Below, piece by piece: positions 1-12,191 of a stretch of DNA of 64,000 nt. The DNA is from Cryptomeria japonica. Its lineage: Eukaryota > Streptophyta > Pinopsida > Cupressales > Cupressaceae. Where the stretch lies: positions 144,400,897 to 144,464,896 of the forward strand of contig NC_081407.1 in assembly GCF_030272615.1 (NCBI RefSeq). Reading direction: 5' to 3'. A program made the translations under genes and the position numbers. Under the pieces are notes generated by a model that saw only the letters and a list, made by a program, of their open reading frames with translations, searched no databases and had not been told where the DNA came from. How positions within the stretch are numbered: position 1 is the first letter of the stretch; each line of letters begins with the position of its first letter.

Positions 1-766
1 TTAGAATCATTTTATAAAGGGTTTTGGGGCCCCTTCAAAACCTATTTTTGCCTTAATCCAAAACCAGTCCTTGAGGAAAAAAGGACAATTTCATAATGCA
101 TTTAACCAATAATTTAAAGAAATTCAAAATTGTTGGCTTCATCAATTAAATTAAAGTCATATAAATAATAAAAAATGAGTCCGTAATTGCATAACATTTC
201 ATAACATGATCACCTTATGAATTCAATCAAGCCACCTAAGGGGGAGGAGGGTAAATGGTGGTCTCAAACTGGATGGAGCTCATAAATATATATCATAATA
301 TCACAATAACTATGTACCACACAACCTAAGATAATCATATAATAATTGAATCATCAATGATATATATACTCTAGAAACACGACACTTGGGTCCATCCCCA
401 ATCCTTTTTCTTTACAATAATAGATGGTAGCAAGAGAGATAAGAGAACATTAAATAGGTAATTGTATCACATATGAATCACTAGTAGATCCATAAGGAGG
501 GGGATATGGGGGAAAACATTCCAAAAATAACAATGAGGTCCATGTTGCAACTCTCCTCACCCCCAGAAGATAAAGGCCTCATGATAGCTCATCTTACCCT
601 AGGAGTGAGGGCACACAATCAATCACCTCACCGCAAATAGGTTAGGTTGTAATTGAGGTCTTCTCTCTACCACTTGATCTCTAATTATAATAGTGAACTC
701 TTATCCCTTAGGAGTGGTCGACACTAGGGGATACACCAACATAACAAAATATGATCACGAAAAGAA
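1..766. other. Unassigned flank left of the LINE
   Basis: No coding region, RNA gene or clear repeat boundary can be supported here. Composition is moderately AT-rich with no long open frame on either strand. This is the sequence into which the LINE inserted; it should continue beyond 17136 on the far side of that element. Confidence 0.5.
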
Positions 767-782
767 CTATAAACATCCTTCC
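767..782. repeat. LINE target-site duplication, 3' side copy
   Basis: The 16-mer here matches 17120-17135 with two mismatches, both transitions. It directly abuts the poly-A tail of the LINE. Confidence 0.85.
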
Positions 783-903
783 ATTTTTTTTTTTTAAAAA
801 AGGGGTAAAAAATTATTTAATCAAAACAAAAGTACAAAGTAAAGGCCTTGGGCCCACCAAGAAAAGAGCACAAAGAAACCAATAAACACCACCAACACCC
901 ACT

Positions 904-1640
904 TTACATAGTTCTGTCCTCCAACATTAATCTCTCCAAGATCTCAAGATAATCGAGAGGTAAACCATCCCTCCCTCCAATATCCCATCCATCAACATTC
1001 TCGGAGGCCCACTTCACCAAACAATCAACCACTCTATTCCACTCCCTAGTGATATGATGAAAATAAACAAAATCCAAAGAGTTGCGCATGTTTAAAATCT
1101 ATCTAACCATAGAGACTAATTGCCAACTAACATCATACAAACTCTTCTTGTTAAGCATATCGACAACAATCTAGGAGTCTAACTCACAAATAATCCTCCT
1201 CCAACCTAAAGAGTACCCTTTCACAACTGCAATTTTGATAGCAAGAGCCTCCATCAAATTGTTAGAATGTTGTCCTTTATAAAGTGAGATTAAAAATACA
1301 ACACACCATCACTACCTCTACCAATGCCACCAATACTAGCACGTCCTGGGTTCCCATGAGATGAGCCATCAGTATTAATCTTGAAAAACCTAACAAGAGG
1401 AGGCATCCACCTCCCATCTCTACAGATCCTTTGCTTAACATGTCGGGTTTTTTTCCCAGCACTACTACACCCTCTTCTATCCTCCAAGTTCAATTTCTGA
1501 ACAATCGAATAATCACCGAGATCAACATTTTCAGACAAATCACACTTTGTAGAGATAGTCTCTTGAAGTCTGTGAACTATCTTTTGCCACAACTGAGAGC
1601 TCTCCAAACTGATTCCGCCAAAAATCCTCTAATTTATTTC
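904..1640 (-). pseudogene. LINE RNase H domain, broken
   Basis: Minus-strand fragments include FKINTDGSSHGNPG, the first catalytic Asp block of plant LINE RNase H (reading around 1400-1370), and further 3' HITREWNRVVDCLVKWASE (around 1045-990), the typical C-terminal block with its last catalytic Asp. The fragments lie in different frames separated by stops, so the domain is dead. In the intact family it degrades the RNA of the RNA-DNA hybrid during target-primed reverse transcription. The coding part ends about 110 bp before the poly-A tail. Confidence 0.85.
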
Positions 1641-2684
1641 CAACCAAAGGTTCTAGATAATGAAAGTATGCTCAAAAGCCCAAGCCACCTAAAGGAAAGT
1701 AGTCCTTGTAGGAGGCCTACCCAAACTCTCCCAAAATTCAATTAAGGATGTTGCATGAATAGAGGCATGTTGTCAAGCCTCCCACCACCTGTGTCAAATC
1801 TTCTTAGACAAAGGGCATAAAAATAATAAATAAGAGCTACATTCCTCATTATGCAAACATAGGAAACAAATAGAGGGCCCTTGAAAGCCTCTCTTGCATA
1901 GATTCTCCCATGTGAGGCATTTCCTTTGAGCAACCAACCATAAGAAACAATTACATTTAGGCCAAGAAAAGTTGTTCCATACCTTTTTCCACCAAGGCAC
2001 ATTGACCAAACCATGCAATTGCTTGTCTAACATAGCATAACCTTCAACAATAGATATTCCTTTTGGGTTGGGACCCCAAGACAAAGTGTCCCTCCCATTT
2101 AGGGAACTGAATAATCTACCCACAAAGATTTTAGCTAGCTCAGTGTTCACCTTAATAGAGCTACCCTGGGGCCATTCTTGAGTATCCTTCCAACATGTCA
2201 TCTCCACCTGACCTTCAAATTTGAATATTTTAAAATGCTCCACCTTAACCCAGCCAATATCAATAAAATTATTGCAAAGGGATCAAAGCTAAGGGAAGCT
2301 AGCAAGAATGGGAGGGTGCCCATCCTAAGGGTCTTGCCAAAAAAGAGCATCAGAGCCTTTAATAGAAATCCAGAAAAGACCATCCTTAATAAGCTGAGCT
2401 CCCTTTTTTAGAGTGTCCCAAATACAAGATACCCTTCCTAACAAATCAAGGCACGACACATCATGGCTATCAACACCAGGAAGGTACCTGCAGGTAAGAA
2501 TCCTGACCCAGTTCTAATCTTGACTGTTGCACCACCTCCAATACAGCTTGGCTACCAAAGCCTTGCTAACAAGCACAATAGACCAAAGACCAAGACCCCT
2601 AGCATGGTTCGCTCTACAAACTCCCAATTAACTAAACTCTACTTAGAAGAAAGAAGGCTACCAGAACACAAAAATTGGCAAGAG
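1641..2684 (-). pseudogene. LINE RT C-terminal region and zf-RVT domain, broken
   Basis: The minus-strand segment 2243-1794 gives a 149-aa frame whose second half (WWKKVWNNFSWPKCNCFLW, then CFLCLHNEEC) is the zf-RVT zinc-binding domain that follows RT in plant LINEs. From 2684 down to 2244 broken frames still read as the RT-to-zf-RVT linker, including a GLGLWSIVLVSKALVAKLYW block. This joins the RT piece that resumes at 9697 on the other side of the copia insertion, confirming that the LINE was continuous. Confidence 0.82.
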
Positions 2685-2689
2685 AGAGC

Positions 2690-3878
2690 TATTGGACAAC
2701 TCTGATACCAATTGTTAGCTAATTTAGATACCAGGAGTAAACTGAGAGGCAATTATAAACCTTATACTAGAGAACAACACAATGAAAGATATAGCATGAA
2801 ATCACAAAACACATAACACCAATATTTTGACGTGGAAAACCCGGAAAGGGGAAAACCACAGTGGTAAATCCTACCCACAATAAGATGAATACTCTACAGT
2901 AGTATTGTGTACAATTACAATGGGGTATGTACTTGCAGATAGGCCAACAACCTAGAGCACATTGCTCATCACAAAGGGAAGTCTTACAAGCTTACATAAA
3001 CATTGGACTACAATCCGGAAAGAAATGAACTGTGAAAGTAGCATCTACTAATGCTTGATACAGTTCCGATTAAGCACCAATGCCTACTTTGCAATACAAA
3101 ACCTTTCCAACCTTCACTGAAATTATATGACCTTGTTCACACATAATCCTTACTTTGATAATGTAGACATAACCATACCATTCTTATCACAATTACATGA
3201 ATAAGTCACCTATAAATACAAATCATCAACCTTATTGACAAGGTCACCTAAACCCTAAACCCTAAACCCATAATTATAAAAATTACATCACACGATACCA
3301 CTAGACCAACATTATGATTTACATTACATAGCATGGACCTAATTTAGGTATCCAAACAATTATATCCACTGAAAATTCCGCTAAGACCAAAATCCAACAC
3401 ACTTCACCAACCGGTAGAAACCCTCAGTGAAATAACATAAAGTTTAATCGGATCCAACTAGGACCATCTTAACAACATGCAATCCAATGAAAAGTCACCA
3501 AACACCAAGACACGATCAAGAAACACCTTCAGCATGACAGAAACTGATTCCATAAGCCGGACCAAAATCCACTGCCCAAATCACCAAATAATGCTTACCG
3601 GTAAAAAGCTAACCGGGAAAGCTAGAAGATAGCTAGTAAAGGAAAATACCAAAAGCAATAACAACCAAAGCACCAAATCATGAACCAAAAAAATATAGAA
3701 AGCATATAACCATCCAAAACTGATTATGGAGATCTGATCATACCGGATCAGACTCATAGCCGAAACCAAGAAGATCACCAAGACTAACTGAGATAAATTC
3801 CAATCAGGATAGTCTCCAACCAGGATACAATGTTGATATCAATGACAACACTTAACCAAATCTAACATATTTCTAACA
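2690..3878 (-). repeat. Copia 3' LTR
   Basis: This is the partner of 8481-9691 and runs on the minus strand from TGTTAGAA to CCAATA. Its outer end contains an extra copy of the initiator-Met PBS motif (TGGTATCAGAG). It holds three CCCTAAA units (3248-3269) where the 5' LTR has about two, and lacks about 50 bp near 2750 that the other copy has. Confidence 0.9.
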
Positions 3879-3880
3879 AT

Positions 3881-3890
3881 CTCCCCCTTT
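3881..3890 (-). promoter_or_regulatory. Copia polypurine tract
   Basis: Minus strand aaagggggag, two bases from the 3' LTR edge, the expected site for plus-strand priming. Two related tracts lie further inside at 4041-4050 and 4109-4118. Confidence 0.8.
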
Positions 3891-4232
3891 GGCATTGATG
3901 GCAACATTGAATGTGAAAAACATCCAAGTGCCAAGTAATGCCAACAATCTCCCCAAAAGAGAAAAGACTGATATGAAATAACCCCCCTGAGATTAACACC
4001 TTCTCCCAAAAGATTTGACTATTTTTTACATGAATACCTTCTCCCCCTTTGACATCAATGACAAAGGATGGATACCAAACCAAGAATACTAAACCAAACA
4101 ACTGACTACTCCCCCTTAGTAGTAGCATCATCTTCATCAACCCGGATCAGAAAAGTATGTCTGATAAGATTACCAGATTGATGCATCCCTTCATCTCTAA
4201 GATTCTTCCAGAGGGTTGGTAACCCCCAAGTG
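3891..4232 (-). other. Copia 3' untranslated region with repeated PPT-like tracts
   Basis: No coding sequence. It holds three ctccccctt-type blocks (3881-3890, 4041-4050, 4109-4118). The first two are each followed by a catcaatg/cattgatg word, indicating a small internal duplication of the PPT region. Confidence 0.6.
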
Positions 4233-4928
4233 TTATCTGAGATATTTAAAAGTGTCTTTAGGAAATGGTTTTGTTAGAATATCTGCAATCTGTTCCTTAG
4301 TAGGCACATAAACCAATTTGACTTCCTTTGCTTCAACCTTTTCCTTCAAGAAATTGTACCTTATAGAAATGTGTATTGATTTGGAATGAAATACCAGATT
4401 CTTTGACATATCAATAGAAGCAGTATTATCACAGTGAATAAAAATAGTCTCATCATAAGTTACCCTTATATCCTTTAACATTTGTTTCATCCATAAAATC
4501 CGAGTACAGTTGGTAGCAGCTGCTACATATTCTGCTTCAGCAATAGACAATGAAGTGTATGATTGTTTCTTACTAAGCTATGAAACTAACTTCTTCCCAA
4601 GAAAGAATGCACCGCCAGTAGTGCTCTTCCAGTCATCCACATCTTCTGCCCAATCAGAATCTGTATATGCACATAATGTGAATTCATCATTCTTTGGATA
4701 CCATAACCCAAAGCCTGTTGTACCTGCCAAATATCTGAATATCCTCTTGACATCAATATCATGAGTTTCTTTAGGATCTGACTGAAATCTAGAAGCAATA
4801 CAAACACCATTCATTATATCAGGTCTAGTCTGAGTTAGGTACAACAAACCACTGATCATTGATTTATATCTACTCAGATTCACTTTAGGGGATTCGTCAT
4901 CCTTTGACAATTTGCAACTCGTTATCAT
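4233..4928 (-). pseudogene. Copia RNase H, broken
   Basis: Frame 4928-4578 covers LTQTRPDIMNGVCIASRFQ and YTDSDWAEDVDDWKSTTGG; frame 4550-4233 covers SIAEAEYVAAATNCTRILW, IHCDNTASIDMSKN and EQIADILTKPFPKD. All expected copia RNase H blocks are present in two frames separated by a shift near 4560. Confidence 0.88.
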
Positions 4929-4929
4929 A

Positions 4930-6113
4930 GGAGTACCGACAGGTTTTGAATTCTCAAGTCCAAATTTATTAACTCCTTAACATACTTAGTTTGACAAATA
5001 AAAATACCTTTATCAGTCTGAGTAATATGCAAACCTAAGAAAAATTTCATCTCACCAATCATAGACATTTCAAATTAATTCTTCATATCATTAGCAAATT
5101 TCATGCATAGACCTTCTTCTCCTCCAAAAATGATATCATCCACAAAGAATTCAATAATCAGTATATCATCATGTTCAATTTTATAATATAAGTTACTATC
5201 AACATTACCTTTACTAAAACCAAGTTTTGAAAGATATTTATCCAATCCAGCATACCATGCTCTAGGGGCATTTTTTAGTACATATAAAGCTTTCTTCAAT
5301 CTGCAAACCATGTCCTTATCTTCTGATAAATAAAATCCATTAGGTTTCTCAATGTAAACTTCCTCTTCAATATCTCCATTTAGAAATGCACATTTGACAT
5401 CCATCTGATATACTTTGTAGTTCTTGTGTGCAACATAAGAAAGAAAAGGTCTTACCACTTCAATTCTAGCAACTGGGGCATAAGTCTATGCATAATCAAC
5501 TCCTTCTTTCTGTGAATAACCTTTGCAAACCAATCTAGCCTTGTTCCTCACAACTCGACCTTCCTCATTCAATTTATTCTTGAAAAACCCATTTAGTTCC
5601 AATAACGTTCTTGTCTTTAGGTCTAGGTACTAGTTCCCATTTCTTAATCTTTTCAGTCTAATCTAATTCCTCTTCCATTTCTTTTATCCAATTTTCATCA
5701 TTACTTGCTTCAATAAATAATTCCGGTTCAATTTGAGAAATTAAACATACCTTTTCAGCAGCTAACCTTCTCCTAGTCATCACACCTTTCCTTTTATCTC
5801 CGATGATTTGATCTTCAAAATGATTTAGTTTTACATACCTGGGAGTCTTTGAATTTTATTGATTTAGTGACTCATTCTATTGTTCATCTGTCACTGTTGA
5901 ATTTTTTGATGCTACTGGTGTCACTGGTTCACTGTTTTGAATTGATTCTCGCATTACCAGTTTTGGTCTGATAAATTCATCTTTCGGTCCATAATCATAT
6001 GATCTGATCTGATTACTGCCATGCTCACCCACCTTGGCATTTATGCTCTCCATTATCCTATTCAGTCTTTTGTTATAACATCTATATTCTTTGATTTTAG
6101 TAGAATAACCCAA
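4930..6113 (-). pseudogene. Copia reverse transcriptase, broken
   Basis: Frame 5458-5075 reads YQMDVKCAFLNGDIEEEVY, GFYLSEDKDMVCRLKKALY and IIEFFVDDIIFGG (active site FVDD). Upstream frames (6113-5460) are the integrase-to-RT linker with stops. The RT then runs into RNase H at 4928. Confidence 0.85.
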
Positions 6114-6224
6114 AAATATTCCTTCATCACTTCTAGGATTGAGCTTTCCTAATGCATCATCTCTTCTAATGTAAAATTTTCTTCCAAAAATTCTGAAATA
6201 TCTGACAGTAGGAGTATGACCAAA

Positions 6225-6929
6225 CTATAATTCATAAGGAGTCTTACCAGTATCACCTTTAATGTATACTCTATTGAAAGTGTCTACCGTTGTATTGACA
6301 ACTTCCCTCCAATAGATATCAGGTAATCTAGCTTCAGTCATCATTGTCCTTGTTGCATCCAATATTGTTCTATTTTTTCTTTCCACTAATCCATTATGTT
6401 GTGGAATCCTAGGTACAAAAAGGTGTCTCCTAATACCATTCCTCTCACAAATTTTTTTGAAATCACCAGATGTAAACTCACCACCATGATTTGATCTTAA
6501 GTATTTTATCTTCAGTCCTATCTCAGTCTCAACCATAGCTTTAAATTTTTTGAATTTTTCAAGAGCTTTAGATTTTTCCTTCAAAAATGCTACCCATATC
6601 ATTATACAATAGTCATCAATAAGTAACATAAAATATCTATCACCTTGAAAGCTTTTAGTCCTTGCCGGTCCACACAAATCAATATGAATAAGATCAAGAA
6701 TTTCATTAGATTTATCATGTATACTTTTGAAAGAAGTTCTAACTTGCTTACCCATTTGACATTCTCTACATATCGGATTATGAGCTTTAACAATCTTGGG
6801 AAAATCTCTGACAGCTGATATTGAACTGATCTTCACTATGCAATCAAAATTTACATGACACATCCTCTTATGCCATAACCAAATCTCATCAATCTGAGCA
6901 ATCAAGCAAGCCTTCTCACCAGAGTTCAA
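6225..6929 (-). pseudogene. Copia integrase, catalytic residue lost
   Basis: This 234-aa frame carries the HHCC zinc region (HKRMCHVNF, then CRECQMGK), the first core Asp (LIHIDLCGP) and the Glu block (PQHNGLVERKNRT). The second core Asp block reads LRSNHGGEF where the family has SD, so the catalytic Asp is Asn. The frame ends at a stop at 6225. Confidence 0.88.
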
Positions 6930-7033
6930 ATGAAAGATATTACCTTTGGTCTGATTTTCGAAAGCAATCCAGATCTATTGATCATCTTACATTTTCCATC
7001 CTTGAATTGAAAATGAAATCCTCTATCCACCAT

Positions 7034-7387
7034 CTAACCTACACTTAAAAGATTATGCTTTAAGCCATCCACATAATAAATATTATCACTATTAGTCTTA
7101 CCATCCAATGATATTGTTCCTTTGCCTTTGATTCTACATGCCTTGTTGTCTCCAAATCTGACGAATCCACCATCAAATTCTTGCAATGTTAAAAACTTTC
7201 TCTTGTCACCAGTCATGTGATGTGAGCATCCACTGTCTATGAACCATTCATCCTTCTCTTCAATTTTTGTAGCTAAATCATTTTCTTCAATATGAGTTGT
7301 TTCAATGACAGATTCCAGAGAATCATCCTTGATAGCAATAAAGACCCAATCTTTGCCAGATGGAACTCCATTACTGGTTCCACTCAC
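7034..7387 (-). pseudogene. Copia protease, fragment
   Basis: Contains WFIDSGCSHHMTG, the copia aspartic-protease active-site block (DSG), followed by the VDGLKHNLLSVG block that leads to the GAG-pre-integrase region. A stop at 7034 cuts it from integrase. Confidence 0.82.
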
Positions 7388-7483
7388 AGGTTCTTCTTCT
7401 TCTTCATCATCAGTAATACCAAAATCATCATCACCAACATAATAACATGATTTATTCTTATTCCTTCTAAATCTAGGTTTGCT

Positions 7484-8340
7484 CTAATATTTAGGATTAG
7501 GCTTATAATTCCTCACTAATCTTTCATGACTCCTAGCAGCTCTTTTAGAGAATCTAGAATCAAAATGACCAATCTTATTACATGAAAAACATTTAATAGG
7601 GACTTTTCCTTCATACTTACTTCCAGCTGGTCCTTTAGGGATTCTTCTAGCAATCAAGGCTTCCAGCTCTTCAAGTTCTCTTTCTTCTCTCTCAATTTCT
7701 TCCATATCCTTAGCATACATCTCTTTCCAATCTATCTTCTGCTTACCGGAGATAGATGCTTTAAATGCAGTCTCAGTTTTAGTAGCACTTTGATCTCCAA
7801 GTTCAAAAGCAGTCAATTTCCCAAGTAATGTATCTCTGGTCATAGGGGTACTTGACATTGTCTGGAGCTCATTGATAGCAATAGCCTTCATCTTGTAAGC
7901 CGAAGGTAGAAATCTTAGAACTTTTGAAACTATCTCATCCTCACCGACTGATCCACCACAACATTTGATACCCATGACAATCTCATTGACTCTATCCATG
8001 AAAGAACTTATCTTCTCATCCTCTTCCATCTTCAAAGTTTCATACCTTACTTGAAAACCTTCAAGTTTTACAATCTTTACTGCCTAGTCACCTTCATAAA
8101 GAGTTTGAAGCTTCAACCAAATCTGCTTAGCATTTTCCAATTCTATGAAATTCAATAACTTTTCATCTGATAGGGTGCTCAACAAAAGCTTCTTTTTCTC
8201 TCACATCATTTTTAGCTCCCTTTTGTTCATCAGCAGGTGCCGGTGTTCCAGAATTAGGATCATGAGGTTAGGTATATACCCTTTCTCCAATATCTCCCAA
8301 ACTTCAACTCCAAGACATCTTAGATGAATCTTCATTCACT
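7484..8340 (-). pseudogene. Copia gag, broken
   Basis: The minus-strand frame 8035-7484 starts inside Gag (KMEEDEKISSFMDRVNEIV) and ends with CFSCNKIGHFDSRFSK, a zinc knuckle whose final Cys is Arg, so it should no longer bind zinc. Upstream (8340-8036) broken frames still read as the UBN2-type Gag N-terminal half, with the WLKLQTLYEGD block near 8110. Gag would form the particle in which reverse transcription happens. Confidence 0.8.
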
Positions 8341-8466
8341 TCTTCCATATTTTGTAATTTGTACCATCAAATATGGGACTCTCCTTTTGGTAGGGATTGA
8401 ATGTAGAACTTGATGTTGATACCATCAGATCTCCTCAAGTGGTTAAGCTTATGCAAAGAGGACCTT

Positions 8467-8478
8467 GCTCTAATACCA
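8467..8478 (-). promoter_or_regulatory. Copia primer binding site (initiator tRNA-Met type)
   Basis: Minus strand TGGTATTAGAGC lies two bases after the 5' LTR and is one change away from the usual plant copia PBS TGGTATCAGAGC. Confidence 0.8.
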
Positions 8479-8480
8479 AT

Positions 8481-9691
8481 TATTGGACAACTCTGATTCC
8501 AATTGTTAGACAACTTAGATTCCAGGAGTAAACTAAGAGGGGAGGGAGGGGGGTGAATCAGTTTACTCACAAGTATAGAAATTAATTCAATTATAAATCT
8601 TATACCGGAGCACAACATAATGAAAGATATAGCATGAAAACACAACACACATAACACCAATATTTTGACGTGGAAAACCTGAAAAGGGAAAAACCACGAT
8701 GGGAAACCCTACCCACAATCAGATGAATAATCTGCAGTAGTATTGTGTATAATTACCATGGGTTCTACACTTGCAGAAAGGCCAACAACCTAGAGCACAC
8801 TGCTCATCACAAAGGGAAGTCTTGCTGACTTACATAAACATCAGACTACAATCTGGAAATAAATGAACTGTGAAAGTAGCATCTACTAATGCTTGATACA
8901 ATTTTGATTAAGCACTGATGTCTACTCTACAATACAAAACCTTTCCAACCTTCACTGAAATGGTATGACCTTGTTCACACATAATCATCCCATAATCATA
9001 CCATCCTTATCGCAATTACATGAATAAGTCACCTATAAATACAGATCATCAATCTTATTGACAAGGTCAGCTAAACCCTAAACCCGTAATTATAAAAATT
9101 ACTTCACATGATACCACCGGACCAATATTATTTTTTACATTACATAGCATGGACCTAATTTAGGCATCCAAATAATTATATCCGCCAAAAATTCCGCTAA
9201 GACCAAAATCCAACACGCTTCACCAACCGGTAGAAATCCTCAGTGAAATAACAAAAAGTTTAATCGGATCCAAATAGGACCATCATAACAACACGCCATC
9301 CAATGTAAAGTCACCAAATACTAGGACACAATCAAGAAACACCTTCAACATGATAGAAATCGATTCCATAAGTCGGACCAAAATACACTGACCAAATCAC
9401 CAAATAATGCTTACCGGGAAAGCCTGAAGCTAGCCGATAAAGACAAACACCAAAAGTGATAACAACCAAAGCACCAAATCATGAACCAATAGAATATAGA
9501 AAGTATATAACCATCCCAAATAAGCATCCCAAACCGATTCTAGAGATTTGATCATACTAGATCAGAATCACAACTGAAACCAAGAAGATCACCAAGACTA
9601 ACCGAGATAGATCCAACCGAGATAGTCTCCAACTGGGATACAGTGTTGACATCAATGAAAACACTTAACCAAATCCAACATATTGCCAACA
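8481..9691 (-). repeat. Copia 5' LTR
   Basis: Partner of 2690-3878, 1211 bp. The recognisable shared block includes ttttgacgtggaaaacc. It begins on the minus strand with TGTTGGCA at 9691 and ends directly beside the PBS at 8478. Confidence 0.9.
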
Positions 9692-9696
9692 AGAGC

Positions 9697-10990
9697 ATCA
9701 AATTCTCGCACAAAGATGGAAGGGGGAACTTGCACAAAACACCTATATAAGGGAAGACCCTGCACCATAAACTTAAGAAGAGGCACTTTCCCAGTAGAGA
9801 ATAGCCACCTAAAAGTCCAATGAATGACCTTACTCCTAAATTTGTCCAAAATATCTTGCCAAAAATCTCTACGTTGAGAGACGAAGACCAAAGGAATCCC
9901 AAGGTACATCAAGGGAAGAGAACCAATTTGAAATCTGAGAATCCTAAAAGTCCTGTTTTGTATAAGCTAGGGATTATTAAAAAAGAAAATAGAGGATTTT
10001 TCTTCATTAATTCTCAGACCTAAGGCTTTTAGATAGATGTCAAAGGCCCTCCTAAAATTCACTACCTCATTGATTCTGGACATGCCCATCAAACCAGTAT
10101 CATCCACAAACTGAAGATGAGAATAGGGAGGAAGATCACTATTCCACCTCCATCCATGAAGAAGACCCTTCCTCACTTGATATTTAAGAAATCTACCAAG
10201 GCCCTCCACCATGATTATGAATAAATAGGGAGATAGAGGATCCCCTTGCCGAAGTCCGTGGGAGACACTAAATAGCTCAGAAGGTTCTCCATTAATAAGA
10301 ACTGAAAAGGAAGTAGAATTCACACAACTGAGGACCCAATTCATCCACTCCTCTTCAAAACCAAAGCCCAAGAGGATCTTCTATAAGAAATCCCAATTCA
10401 TCTGATCATAGGCTTTAGCCATGTCAAGTTTAATAAATATAGCTTTCTCCTTAGAGGTTACCATAGAATGAATAGCCTCCATCACTATCACAACACCATC
10501 TAAAATTTGTCTACCACCCAAAAAACCAACTTGCTCCATAGAGATCAAAGCACTAAGGAATGGCTTGAGCTGATCAACAATCAATTTCGTGATAATTTTG
10601 TAGATCACACTACATAATGCAATAGGTCTAAATTGATCCAAGCTATTATCCCCCTCTTTCTTAGGGATAAGAGCCAAGAAGGTAGAATTCATAGACTTTG
10701 GCATTTTCTTATTCCTATGAGACTCCTGAACCATAGCTAATAGATCAAATTTTATGATCTCCCAAAATTCCTGAAAAAATTCTATTGGAAATCCATGCGG
10801 GACAGAAGCCTTACCTCTTTTCATATGCAACACAACTCCCTCCAATTTAGGCAACAAAATGGGGTGCAGGAGGGCGTCATTCATCTAAATAGTAACTAGA
10901 GGGGGGACACAATCCAAAATGGCCCTCTCCTCCACCATAGCATCAATATCCTCCTTGGTGAACAAATATGAAAAGTAATTGACAGCTTGA
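9697..10990 (-). pseudogene. LINE reverse transcriptase core, broken
   Basis: Minus-strand frames 10884-10381 and 10371-9967 carry the non-LTR RT blocks in order: FRPIALCSVIYKIITKLI, GRQILDGVVIVMEAIHS, FIKLDMAKAYDQMNWDFL (first catalytic Asp), GLRQGDPLSPYLF and LQFVDDTGLMG (FVDD active site). The frame 9912-9700 adds the later block with MMYLGIPLVF. One stop (near 10381) separates the two main frames. The 5' side is cut by the LTR element at 10991 and the 3' side by the copia element at 9691. Confidence 0.9.
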
Positions 10991-11887
10991 TGGAGGAGCA
11001 CCGGTCTAGTTCTTATCGGTTGGGTAGTTTTCAGTGGAATTTCTTGAGAGCGTGGCATTTCTTCTACTTTGAGTGTTTAGCATTGTGGTTTTGGGTTTAT
11101 CCCCCTGTGTTCATGGTCTTTGTCATGTTTGAGTTTCGTAGCATTTGGCTTTGTTTTTGGTGAGATGTGGATTCTGGTATTGGCCTGATTGATGTGTTCT
11201 TACTGGTTAGTCTGATAGTATGTTGAGTGAAGATGATTTTGGGTTGCGGTTGATCTTCGTGACTTGTGGATCATTGGAGATGTTTTTATGGGCCTTGGCC
11301 AGTATTCCTGAAGGTCCGCACATCATTTTATGTTTTGTGTTTGTTCTTAATGATTTGAGCTGACATGTTACCATTACACGTTTCATGAACCAGTTGGTCT
11401 TTAGGCCGACTTGATTAAGTTGTAATTATTTGTGGGTGGTATATATATAGAGGTTTGTGAATCATTTGGACAGATAGAAGTTAGAAGATCAAAGATAGAG
11501 TTTAGAGATTGAGCGAAGATGTAGATTCAACAAGATTCTGATCCAGTTGGACTGAAGTTAGAAGGCTGAGGTACGGATTAGGGCTGAGCCGACAGACTAT
11601 TCCCGGAAGCTGATTTGATATGAGGATGATATGTGGATCTTGTAATTGTGTTGTAATAATTATGTGTATCCTGGACTGCGATCCAACATGTGGCATGTGT
11701 AATCCTTTGGATTGTAATAAGATTCATTCATATTGTTTACCAGTTATGTGTTCTGTGTTGTTACCAGTTGTTCTTTCTATTGTTTCTAGCACCTTGTTAT
11801 CAGTTACCAATATGTTTTGCATGATTTATGTGTCAAGCTGCAAGGTTGGGTTGTCCTTCATTAGATCTCCCTACCTTGACTGCGTTA
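10991..11887 (+). repeat. 5' LTR of the non-autonomous element
   Basis: Starts tggaggagcaccgg. It differs from the right copy mostly by C/T and G/A changes, the pattern left by deamination of methylated cytosine. Confidence 0.85.
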
Positions 11888-12191
11888 AATGGTATCAGAG
11901 CCGGTTTGTGAACCAGTGGGTTGGAGAGAAGATTGAGGTAACTTGTGGACTTGTTCAAAGTGTCGAATGTGAGGCAAAGCAACATTTTCAAGTAGACTGC
12001 TGATCCTAGAGCTTGAGCAGATCGTCGATTGAGGCAGGCTGCAGTTTGGACTGGTAGATCGTTGTGGAGAGGCAACCAGAAGCTATAGTCAGATCGCTAA
12101 ACCCCCCAAGCTAGTTGCGAGTACCTACTAACAGACCATCGAACTAGATCAAGTGATGGGACTTACTTTTCAATTAACCTCGAGAGTCTGA
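11888..12191 (+). other. Interior of the non-autonomous LTR element (PBS plus short spacer)
   Basis: Contains the PBS at 11890-11902 and about 290 bp with no recognisable domain. Open frames crossing it are short and reach into the LTR, so I do not treat them as genes. Confidence 0.75.

Larger units (their letters stand above)
2690..9691 (-). mobile_element. Ty1/copia LTR retrotransposon, decayed
   Basis: Two LTRs (2690-3878 and 8481-9691) enclose gag, protease, integrase, RT and RNase H remnants in copia order on the minus strand. A 5-bp duplication, agagc, flanks it at 2685-2689 and 9692-9696. The 5' LTR is the right-hand one. The PBS (8467-8478) fits initiator tRNA-Met and the PPT (3881-3890) abuts the 3' LTR. 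The LTRs differ at very roughly one base in ten in the part compared by eye, plus a deletion of about 50 bp in the left copy near 2750, so it is an old insertion. It sits inside the LINE RT region. Confidence 0.92.
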
